A DNA stretch of 16,814 bases from Deltaproteobacteria bacterium (lineage in GTDB: Bacteria; Myxococcota; Polyangia; Haliangiales; Haliangiaceae), in NCBI GenBank assembly GCA_018262455.1, contig JAGSPR010000101.1:1-16814 (forward strand), given 5' to 3'. Within the stretch, counting starts at the first letter, position 1; each line of letters starts with the position of its first letter. The position numbers and the translations under genes were made by a program. Under the pieces are notes generated by a model, which was not told where the DNA came from, made no database searches, and was given only the letters and a program-made list of their open reading frames with translations. Below are positions 7,852-14,991 of the stretch, one piece after another.

Positions 7852-8586
7852 ATGAGACAACTGCTGGTGCTGGTGCTGGTGTTGGTGGGCGCCTGTTCGA
7901 CGAGCACGGAGCACTTCCCGATCGGTCCTGGCGGTGGCAATCAGCCCGGGGCAGGTGGCGGCGGCGGCGGTGTTGTGGACGCGTCGACCGACGGAGCGGA
8001 TGCCATGGTCGGACCCATCACCGGTCGCGTGTGTCTCGTCACCGATCTGCGTGGGCTTGATTGTGCCACCACCGGGGCTGGCAGCATCGTCGTGGAGCTG
8101 GGGCAATACTCGGCAACCACGACCACGGACGGCAGCTTCACGATGCCGGTGACCCCATCGGACACGGGGCTTGTCTGGCGCGCGAGCGCGGCGAACATCG
8201 AGCCGTCCCTGGTGCCGGTCTCGCTCACCAGCGCGATCATTCCCGCGATCACGAAGACCCGGTACGAGGAGCTCCTGGTCGCCAACAACACGGTCCAGCT
8301 GTCCCCTGGACAGGGCTCGATCGTGTTCCAGCTCGTCAGTCCGTCGGGGGCGATCGGTGCAACTGCCACCACGACACCCGCTGCCGCGTTCCCGACCCGC
8401 TACGACGGAGCCGACCCGATCCAGTGGGACACGGATGCCACCGGGGCGGCCGCGCGGATCTGGATCGCGGGCGCCGCCGAGGGTGCGACCACCATCCAGA
8501 TCACACCGCTGACCGGAACCGCGATCACGACCACCCAGCTGGTCGAGGCAGGCGCGATCACGTTTGGCACGATCGAAGTTCCCTGA
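7852..8586 (+). CDS. Small secreted lipoprotein with carboxypeptidase-regulatory-like beta domain
   Basis: A 244-residue prolipoprotein. The signal sequence MRQLLVLVLVLVGAC ends in the lipobox VGAC, giving lipidated C15. A Gly-rich tether (about 25-40) leads to a domain of about 190 residues rich in Thr, Ala and beta-prone segments. GRVCLVTDLRGLDC (58-71) offers a possible C61-C71 disulfide. TTTTDGSFTMP (89-99) resembles the turn of carboxypeptidase-regulatory/CNA-B-like folds. No catalytic motif is visible. S16 and T17 after the Cys give no inner-membrane retention signal by the E. coli rule, so it probably sits on the outer membrane. It lies directly after lspA, the enzyme that would process it. 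The molecular role is unknown. ATG 7852 is fixed by the signal peptide. Confidence 0.87.
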   Translation: MRQLLVLVLVLVGACSTSTEHFPIGPGGGNQPGAGGGGGGVVDASTDGADAMVGPITGRVCLVTDLRGLDCATTGAGSIVVELGQYSATTTTDGSFTMPVTPSDTGLVWRASAANIEPSLVPVSLTSAIIPAITKTRYEELLVANNTVQLSPGQGSIVFQLVSPSGAIGATATTTPAAAFPTRYDGADPIQWDTDATGAAARIWIAGAAEGATTIQITPLTGTAITTTQLVEAGAITFGTIEVP

Positions 8587-8595
8587 GCGCGTCGC

Positions 8596-8611
8596 CGATC
8601 GATCACGATCG
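8596..8611. terminator. Weak hairpin between convergent lipoprotein and pabB genes
   Basis: CGATCG-ATCA-CGATCG forms a 6-bp stem with a 4-base loop spanning the pabB stop (8603-8605). There is no T tract on either strand, and CGATCG is common in this DNA, so a terminator role is doubtful. It is listed because the 16-base convergent gap offers no other signal. Confidence 0.2.
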
Positions 8612-9931
8612 CTTGGCCGTCGCGAGGCGATCGAGCGTCGCGACCCATCCGGCGAGCTTCGTGTCGGTCTCCGCGAGCTCGGCGGCCGGGTCCGAGTCCG
8701 CGACGATGCCGCCGCCGACGTGCACGCGCAGCTCGCGACCTGTGATGACGCCGATCCGGATCGCGATCGCGAGCTCGAGCGCGCCGGGCCCGAAGTAGCC
8801 GAGCGCGCCGCAGTACGGGCCGCGCCGCGCAGGCTCGAGCTCGTCGATGAGCTGCATCGCGCGCACCTTCGGAGCGCCGGTGATCGAGCCACCCGGGAAC
8901 GTCGCGCGCAGGAGCTGCGCGTAGGTGGTGCCGGGGCGAGGTCGCGCGCTGACCCGTGAGACCTTGTGGAACAGCCCAGGCAGCTCCACGACGTAGCCGA
9001 GATCGTCGACCCGGACCGAGCCCGTTTCGGCGATCCGGCCGAGGTCGTTGCGCTCGAGATCCACGATCATCAGATGTTCGGCGGCGTCCTTCTCCGATGC
9101 CGAGAGCTCGGCAGCGCCGTTGGCGTGGAGCGGGCGCGTGCCCTTGATCGGGCGGGTCTCGATGCGATCCCCGACGAACCCGAGGAAGCGCTCGGGCGAA
9201 CCCGAGATCACGGTCACCCCGTCGGCCTCGATGAGCGCGCCATACGGGGCAGGGGCCACGGCGCAGAGCGCGGCATACAAGGCGAGCGCGTCCCCTGGCG
9301 CCGTGATGCGCGCGACGTGGCGGCGGGCGAGGCTGACCTGATAGACGTCGCCGGCGGCGAGGTAGTCGAGGATCCTCTCGACGCGCGCCATGTGGTGGTT
9401 GCCATCGTCGTCCGCGACGAGCGGGCCGAAGCTCGGCGGCAGCGTCGGGATCGCGGGTCGCGCGAGCTGCGTGGCGAGGGCCTCCCGAGCGGCTCGATCC
9501 GGCCCGATGATCTCCAGCTCGTCGGCGCCGCGCCAGCGCGCGAGCGCTCCGTACGCGGCGAGCCACAGATCGGGGCAGTCGCATCCGAGCTCGGGCCCGC
9601 CGGGCAACTCCTCGACCGCGCGCGCGAGGTCGTAGCCGAGGTAGCCGACCACGCGCGGCTCGGGGGGGCCTGGACGCGGCTCGAGCGAGCAGCCGTGCTC
9701 GGCGAGGAAGGCTTCGGCAGCGTCGAGCGGATCGGCCGTGAACCGGCGGCTCGCCTGGCCGGCCGCATCGAGGATCACCAGCGAGCGACCGCGGCCGATC
9801 AGGGTCGCGGTCGGCGATGCGCCGGCGAACGACCACCGGCCGAGCCCGTCATCATCGCTGCCGGAGTGCAGGAGCACGCGACCTCGACAGCCCGCGAGTC
9901 GCGCTGCGGCGTCGAGCGGAGCGAGCTTCAT
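8603..9931 (-). CDS. pabB: Aminodeoxychorismate synthase component I
   Basis: A 442-residue chorismate-using enzyme that, with a PabA glutaminase, makes 4-amino-4-deoxychorismate for p-aminobenzoate and folate synthesis. The C-terminal chorismate-binding domain has SGSPERFL (243-250), PIKGTRP (261-267), [16 protein letters not shown] (286-301), [11 protein letters not shown] (345-355) and [10 protein letters not shown] (371-380). Lys263 in PIKGT is the PabB-type residue; anthranilate synthase TrpE normally has Ala there. The N-terminal half has the WSFAGASP segment of this family. There is no fused glutaminase or lyase domain, and no pabA is in the window. The start ATG overlaps the stop of the upstream TPR-AIM24 gene by one base (TGATG), so the two are probably translated in tandem. 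It is the last gene of the comEC cluster. Confidence 0.93.
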   Translation of the reverse strand: MKLAPLDAAARLAGCRGRVLLHSGSDDDGLGRWSFAGASPTATLIGRGRSLVILDAAGQASRRFTADPLDAAEAFLAEHGCSLEPRPGPPEPRVVGYLGYDLARAVEELPGGPELGCDCPDLWLAAYGALARWRGADELEIIGPDRAAREALATQLARPAIPTLPPSFGPLVADDDGNHHMARVERILDYLAAGDVYQVSLARRHVARITAPGDALALYAALCAVAPAPYGALIEADGVTVISGSPERFLGFVGDRIETRPIKGTRPLHANGAAELSASEKDAAEHLMIVDLERNDLGRIAETGSVRVDDLGYVVELPGLFHKVSRVSARPRPGTTYAQLLRATFPGGSITGAPKVRAMQLIDELEPARRGPYCGALGYFGPGALELAIAIRIGVITGRELRVHVGGGIVADSDPAAELAETDTKLAGWVATLDRLATAKRS

Positions 9932-11727
9932 CAGATCTCGTCGGCGGGATCGCTGGCCTCGCGCATCGACGCGGCGAAGTCGGCGAGCTCCGTATCTGGG
10001 GGCTGGGCCGGCGGCTCCGGGACCTGGGCTGGCGCCACGGCCGGTGGCGCTGCCGCGAGCGGACGCGACGACGCCCGCTGTGCCGCCGGGGCAGTCGGCG
10101 CGGGCGCTGGCTCGACGAGCACGACGCCCTCGCCGGTGCACTCGACGCACATCGTGCCCATCGGGCCCCCTCGGGGTGACACCACGGCACGTGGGATCAC
10201 GCGTCCGATCCAGCCGGCGAGCCGCTCGGCCTCGACCAGGACGAGCCCTTGAGGCGGCAGCTTGATGCGCACCAGCGGCCGCTCGAGCCGGAGCGCGAGC
10301 GCACCGTCGCCTCGGAACTGCACGACGTGCAGCTTGCCGCGCAAACCGGGGACGTTGCCGTTCTCCCAGCGCAGCGTGGCTTCGAAGGCGAACACGAGAT
10401 CCTCGCGGAGGTAGAGGATGTCGTCGTCGAGTACGACCGCGGTGAAGCGCTCGGTCGCCGGCGGGATCGCGATCAAGTAGCCGCGACCGGAGACCGCATG
10501 AAGCGGCGTGCCACCGTCGTCGAATGGCTCGTCGGTCTGGTGGCCCCGCGATCGCCGCATCGCGACCTCGTAAGTCAGGTCGCCACCGGTGACGTGGACA
10601 CCGTCGAGCCGCAGCATCACTCGCTCGGTGACCCGGATGACGAGCGCGCCGTTCGCGGCGATCTCGAAGGTGTCGGTTCCGTCGTCGGGGCTCACCAGCT
10701 CCTCGGTCGCGAGCTCGGAGAGCGGCCGCGCTGCCATCCCTCCGGCAGGCGTGCGTGGCGCGGCAAGCGAAGGGGGCGTGGCGGCTGCGACGGCGAGTGA
10801 CACCATCGAGCGGCCATCGAGCGGGAGCGGCGCGGCCGGATCGGACGCGACCATCACGAACACCTGCGAATCGGTCAGCGCAGCGGCCGCGGGCCTGGCG
10901 GGCGAGGTGGCCGGTGCGGGCGATTTCGTCGGTGCGTGCAGTGCGAACGCGGGATCGGAGGGGCGACCGAGCGCGTGCTCGGGAGCGGCGTCCATGCCCT
11001 GCGAGTCACGCGGCACCTCTTGCCGCGCGGACATTTCGACCGCCGCCGTCGAGACCACCGCGAGCTCCTGCGACGGGCTTCGCTTCGGCGGCGGTGCGCT
11101 CGGCGGCTTGGTGCGAGGCTCGGAGCGCGTGCGCGGCACCGCGATGACATCGGCGGGCGGCGTGACCGTTCGCGAGATGGCGTGCGGCGTGAGCGTCCGT
11201 GCGACCGCAGGCTGCGGGCCGGCGGGGGTGCGGCCGAGCTGGTTGTGGATCGCATCGCGCTCGGGAGGCGTGAGGTTGACCTCGATCTCGGTCGCGAGCT
11301 CGTGCTGACCGGCGAGCAAGAACGACCGGTACGCCTCGGCGTAACGACCGGCACGCGCGTACGCCAGCCCGAGATAGCTCACCGCGCGGCCTTGGCTGGG
11401 ATCGATCGCGCGGCTCGCCTCGAGCGAGGTGATCGCGTGTTCCGCGTCGTTCAGCTTCAGATACACGAGCCCGAGGTTGAGCCGGTGCGAGGCGTCGGTC
11501 GGCGCGAGGTCCACGAGCGCTTCGTAGATCGGGCGCGCCAGGTCGAACTGGTTCGCGCGGAAGTGGGACAGCCCGAGGAGTGCGAGCACCTTGGCGTTCT
11601 CGGGATCGAGGTCGAGCGCCGCGCGAAAGGCGCGCTGCGCCTCGTCGAGCTTGCCCTGCTTCAAGAGCTCGCTCCCACGCACGATCGCCTGGTCCAGAGC
11701 CTCGCGATCGCGCGCCGGTGTCACCAC
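9931..11727 (-). CDS. TPR-repeat protein with C-terminal AIM24 domain
   Basis: About 598 residues. Four tetratricopeptide units occupy about residues 10-150 (for example [20 protein letters not shown] and [16 protein letters not shown]). About 200 residues of low-complexity Pro/Ala/Ser linker follow, then an AIM24-like beta domain (about 352-540) with [26 protein letters not shown] and [11 protein letters not shown]24 takes its name from a yeast mitochondrial protein; bacterial members have no settled function. The C-terminal tail is again Pro-rich. There is no signal peptide or membrane helix, so it is probably a cytoplasmic scaffold. The start is uncertain: the frame opens with TTG 11745, and GTG codons at 11727 and 11724 are alternatives. 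None has a good ribosome site; GTG 11727 is preferred only by codon. It lies about 30 bases after comEC and overlaps pabB by one base. Confidence 0.88.
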   Translation of the reverse strand: MVTPARDREALDQAIVRGSELLKQGKLDEAQRAFRAALDLDPENAKVLALLGLSHFRANQFDLARPIYEALVDLAPTDASHRLNLGLVYLKLNDAEHAITSLEASRAIDPSQGRAVSYLGLAYARAGRYAEAYRSFLLAGQHELATEIEVNLTPPERDAIHNQLGRTPAGPQPAVARTLTPHAISRTVTPPADVIAVPRTRSEPRTKPPSAPPPKRSPSQELAVVSTAAVEMSARQEVPRDSQGMDAAPEHALGRPSDPAFALHAPTKSPAPATSPARPAAAALTDSQVFVMVASDPAAPLPLDGRSMVSLAVAAATPPSLAAPRTPAGGMAARPLSELATEELVSPDDGTDTFEIAANGALVIRVTERVMLRLDGVHVTGGDLTYEVAMRRSRGHQTDEPFDDGGTPLHAVSGRGYLIAIPPATERFTAVVLDDDILYLREDLVFAFEATLRWENGNVPGLRGKLHVVQFRGDGALALRLERPLVRIKLPPQGLVLVEAERLAGWIGRVIPRAVVSPRGGPMGTMCVECTGEGVVLVEPAPAPTAPAAQRASSRPLAAAPPAVAPAQVPEPPAQPPDTELADFAASMREASDPADEI

Positions 11728-11758
11728 GGAGCGATTCAACCGCAAAGGCCGCCGGCTG

Positions 11759-14125
11759 TCACGGCGCTGCAGGGACGAAACGGTCGATCGCCAGCTGCCC
11801 GTTCCTGTCGACGATGAGCGTGATCGTGCCCTCGAGGTCCGTCCGCGCGACCTCCGCGCCGGCCGCTCGCCAGCGCGCGACCACGGCGGGGGAGGGGAAC
11901 CGGAACTGGTTCGCGCGACCGCACGAGATCACGGCGATCTCCGGGTGCGTCGTGTTCACGAACGTGCTCGTTGACGAGGTCGGGCTGCCATGGTGCGCCA
12001 CCTTCACGACATCGACGTGGCGCAGGCCGGCCGCGACCAGCGCCTCCTCTCCCTCCGCCTCGACGTCGCCGCTGAACAGGAGCGTGCGCTCGCGATAGCG
12101 CACCGCGACGACGATCGAGTTGTCGTTGATGGTGCGCACGGGATCGGCTGCCAGACGAAGTGGGGCGTGCGCCTCGGACTGGTAGCGCGGCGCCCAGGTC
12201 ACCAGCTCGACCCCGGCCTCCGCGCGCACGAGCCCGAGAGGCGGATGGACGACCCGCGTGCCGCGCGCGACGAGCATGGCCGTGATCTCGTCGAACGACG
12301 GTGTCGTGGCGGCGCGGCTGCCGGCTCGGTCCTGGCCGGGCGAACCGACGGGCTCGGGCTCGGGGGCGGTCCATAGCTCTCCGATCGGCACGTCGATCGC
12401 GGCGAGCCCGAGGTAGTGGTCGGGGTGTGGGTGCGAGATGATCGCGACGTCGATGTGGTCGTGGCCGTACGCCGCGAGCAGCCGCGCGATCGAGCGGCCG
12501 GGTGCGCTCGCGCTCGCCAGATCTTGCGCGCCGGCAAGCCCTCCAGCATCGACGAGCCACACCGCTCCATCGGGGAGCTCGAGCAGCGCGGCGTCGCCCT
12601 GGCCGACGTCGACGAAGGTGACGCGCAAGGCGCCGTCGGGCGGCGGGCTGCGTCCGAGCGTCCACCCGAGACACAGCGCGACCCAGCACACGACGTCGAG
12701 CCGGGTGCGGCGGGCGCGCGAGGCGAGCACGATCGACAGTGCCACGAGCAGCGCGAGCGTCGCGCCGCTGGCGATCGCGACGTGACCGACGGGAGTCACG
12801 TGCGCGAGCAACGCTGCGCCGCGATCGACCTGCGCGACGAGCCACGATGACAGCTGCACGGGGACGTCCCAGCCGATCGCGAGCCCGGCGAGCGCGAGCG
12901 GCAGCGCCACCAGCTCCACCACCGGCGTCAACAACAGGTTGCCGATCACGCCGCCGGCCGCGACCTGCTGGAAGTGGAACGCGGTGATCGGCGCCGTCGT
13001 GATCGTGATCCAGATCGACGTGACGAGCCCACGTCGGATCCAGCTGCGGAGGCCTCGACGTGCCAGCGGATCGCGCGGCTGCAACGCGAGGGTGAGCGCG
13101 GCGGTGAAGGACAGCTGGAACGCCGGATCGAACAGGTCTGCTGGACGCCACGCGAGGAGCACGATCGCGGCGAACCCGATCGCGTCGACCAACCGGACCG
13201 GTCGATCGAGCATCGCCGCGACGAGCACGAGCACGACGACGATCAGCGCCCGCAGCGTGGCGAGCTGGGCGCCGGTGACCAGCGTGTAGCCGATCGCGAT
13301 CACCAGGGCAGGCGGGGCTGCCCACCGCGCAGGCCGCACCCGGCCTCCCCACCACGACGCTGCCACGAGCCGCCGCAGCAGCGCGTAGACGAGGCCGGCC
13401 ACCACGGCGAGATGCAACCCACTGACCGAAAGCACGTGATAGATCCCGACGGCGCGCCATCGCGCATCGACCTCGTCGGGGACAGCGCTGCGATCGCCGA
13501 CCGCGATCCCGCGGAGCGCGGCGCGACCGAGCGGATCCCCGCCCGCCGCGTCGATCGCGTGCGCCCACGTGGCCTGGGCCGAGGCCGCCCACCGCCAGGC
13601 CCGGGCGACCAACCCGGGAGTGTCGGCGAGCCGGTCGACGTGACGCGCGGTCAGCTCGAACCGGGCGCCACGCGCCAGCGCGGCATCCATGCGGTCGGGC
13701 AGGGCCGGGCCGCGCGGACCCCGTGGCGTCACGAGATAGCCGGTCACCTCGACGCGCTCACCGGGCACGAGCACCTCGTCGGACCACACCCAGATCGCGG
13801 CATCGGCTGCCTCGAGCAGCGCGCCGGTGCCAGCCGGTGTCCGCACGACCGGGCCCTGGATCTCGCCAGCGACCCGATCGAGGACGCGATCATCTACCGT
13901 GGTGGCGTCGGGCGCCGGGCTCGGCGGCCGTGCCCCGCGCGCCGTGCCCAGCGCAACCACCGCGAGCACCAGGACCTCGCGCCGGCGCCTCGCGGTGACC
14001 AGCGCGGCCAGGGCGACTGCCCAGCGCAGGGGCTGCGGGCAGCCGACCCGACCGAGCGTGGGAGCGATCGAGATCCCCACTGCGAGCGCGATGGCCAGGG
14101 GAAGCGGGCCGAGCAGGTGACGCAT
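11759..14125 (-). CDS. comEC: ComEC/Rec2 DNA-uptake channel protein
   Basis: A 788-residue inner-membrane protein that carries single-stranded DNA into the cytoplasm during natural transformation. N-terminal membrane helices (about 5-62) are followed by an OB-fold-like region (about 80-165). The competence domain (about 220-490) has multiple helices and the hallmark HVLSVSGLHLAVVAG (230-244). The C-terminal metallo-beta-lactamase domain (about 498-785) has DVGQGD (506-511), HPHPDH (565-570), NDNSIV (667-672), FSGD (684-687) and HHGS (711-714). The metal ligands appear intact, consistent with a nuclease role. Length and domain order are full-size. It is divergent from the secreted-protein gene with 139 bases between starts, and first in a probable comEC, TPR-AIM24, pabB transcript. 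No comEA or pilus gene is in the window. Confidence 0.97.
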   Translation of the reverse strand: MRHLLGPLPLAIALAVGISIAPTLGRVGCPQPLRWAVALAALVTARRRREVLVLAVVALGTARGARPPSPAPDATTVDDRVLDRVAGEIQGPVVRTPAGTGALLEAADAAIWVWSDEVLVPGERVEVTGYLVTPRGPRGPALPDRMDAALARGARFELTARHVDRLADTPGLVARAWRWAASAQATWAHAIDAAGGDPLGRAALRGIAVGDRSAVPDEVDARWRAVGIYHVLSVSGLHLAVVAGLVYALLRRLVAASWWGGRVRPARWAAPPALVIAIGYTLVTGAQLATLRALIVVVLVLVAAMLDRPVRLVDAIGFAAIVLLAWRPADLFDPAFQLSFTAALTLALQPRDPLARRGLRSWIRRGLVTSIWITITTAPITAFHFQQVAAGGVIGNLLLTPVVELVALPLALAGLAIGWDVPVQLSSWLVAQVDRGAALLAHVTPVGHVAIASGATLALLVALSIVLASRARRTRLDVVCWVALCLGWTLGRSPPPDGALRVTFVDVGQGDAALLELPDGAVWLVDAGGLAGAQDLASASAPGRSIARLLAAYGHDHIDVAIISHPHPDHYLGLAAIDVPIGELWTAPEPEPVGSPGQDRAGSRAATTPSFDEITAMLVARGTRVVHPPLGLVRAEAGVELVTWAPRYQSEAHAPLRLAADPVRTINDNSIVVAVRYRERTLLFSGDVEAEGEEALVAAGLRHVDVVKVAHHGSPTSSTSTFVNTTHPEIAVISCGRANQFRFPSPAVVARWRAAGAEVARTDLEGTITLIVDRNGQLAIDRFVPAAP

Positions 14126-14224
14126 GGTCGCCGTGTCGGACGGTCGCGCTCGGGGTTGTCATGAATTGTGGCCGAGCCCTGGATTTTCTCGCGCAGCCGG
14201 CGAGACGATCGTGCGGTCATTCGG

Positions 14225-14254
14225 TTGCCGTCGGGAGCGTCGGGCGACTACGAT
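14225..14254 (+). promoter_or_regulatory. Candidate sigma-70-like promoter for the secreted cupredoxin-like protein gene
   Basis: TTGCCG (14225-14230) and TACGAT (14249-14254) each match four of six consensus bases and are 18 bases apart. The -10 ends 10 bases before ATG 14265, so the leader would be only a few bases and lacks a Shine-Dalgarno. It is the best -35/-10 pair seen in the window. Confidence 0.5.
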
Positions 14255-14264
14255 CGTCACGCCC

Positions 14265-14984
14265 ATGGACCTTCGCGTTTGGTCTCGTCTTCATCTCAGG
14301 TGGCACGCGCCGATCGTGGTGGTCACGACGTGGGCGTTGACTGGCACGAGCGTTGCCAGCCCGGTGGTCGGCAAGATCGAGCTGCCGCCACCGCCTGATC
14401 GGCCGGTGGCCACGACGAAGGGCTTCCTCGATCGTGTGGAGAACCCGAACAAGCCCGTGCGCCCGGTCGATGTCGGTCCGTACCTGCTCGTGGTGCTCGA
14501 GAATGACACGAAGCCGGCGTCGCCTGGCCAGGTGACGTGGGAGCTCGTCGGGGACTCGTTCAACCGCCCGGTGATCGGCGTGCCGGTCGGCGCCGAGGTC
14601 GTCATCAAGAATGTCTCGAAGACCGCGCGCACGCTGGCGGCCGCGGAGGATCCCAAGGTCGTCCCGGCCGAGCCCATCAACCCGACCGGTTCGAAGGCGT
14701 TTCGCGTCGGCCAGCCGAACGTCTACACGGTCAGCGACAAGGATGCCCCGCACCTCAAGGGCAAGCTGGTCGTGGTCAACACATCGTACGTCAGCAATGT
14801 CGAGGTCACGAACAACGTCGGGCGGTTCGAGCTCGCGGATGTTCCGGAGGGCACCTACAAGGTGCGGATCTTCTACCGGGATAACTGGCTCGATCGCCCC
14901 GATGACACGGTCACCGTGCCCGCGAAGGCCAAGGTCAAGACCGAGGTCAACGTCAAGGTGATCTCGCTAGCCACCAAGAAGTGA
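14265..14984 (+). CDS. Secreted cupredoxin-like protein lacking copper ligands
   Basis: A 239-residue exported protein. The signal peptide spans residues 1-32 (hydrophobic core APIVVVTTWALTGT, cleavage near SVA-SP). The mature part has VTWELVGDSFNRPVIGVPVG (90-109), EVVIKNVSKTARTL (111-124) and a strand pair around NVYTVSDKDAPHLKGKLVVV (152-171). DGR-like VGRFELADVPEGTYKVRIFY (185-204) resembles the plastocyanin/carboxypeptidase-regulatory arrangement in exported cupredoxin-like proteins. The mature chain has no Cys and a single His (H163), so a type-1 copper site cannot form. ATG 14265 is fixed by the signal peptide and the promoter. The next gene starts 7 bases after the stop, with its ribosome site overlapping the stop, so the two are co-expressed. 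A role as periplasmic partner or ligand-binding subunit of that membrane sensor is inferred only. Confidence 0.8.
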   Translation: MDLRVWSRLHLRWHAPIVVVTTWALTGTSVASPVVGKIELPPPPDRPVATTKGFLDRVENPNKPVRPVDVGPYLLVVLENDTKPASPGQVTWELVGDSFNRPVIGVPVGAEVVIKNVSKTARTLAAAEDPKVVPAEPINPTGSKAFRVGQPNVYTVSDKDAPHLKGKLVVVNTSYVSNVEVTNNVGRFELADVPEGTYKVRIFYRDNWLDRPDDTVTVPAKAKVKTEVNVKVISLATKK

Positions 14985-14991
14985 GGCACAG

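Noticed and set aside
8587..8602. Rho-independent terminator in the convergent gap
   Set aside because: Only a 6-bp CGATCG stem without a T tract. The same word recurs about 70 times, so it is kept only as a low-confidence entry.
8603..9931. pabB read as anthranilate synthase trpE or isochorismate synthase
   Set aside because: PIKGT with Lys263 is the aminodeoxychorismate synthase signature, whereas TrpE normally has PIAGT. No trp gene is nearby.
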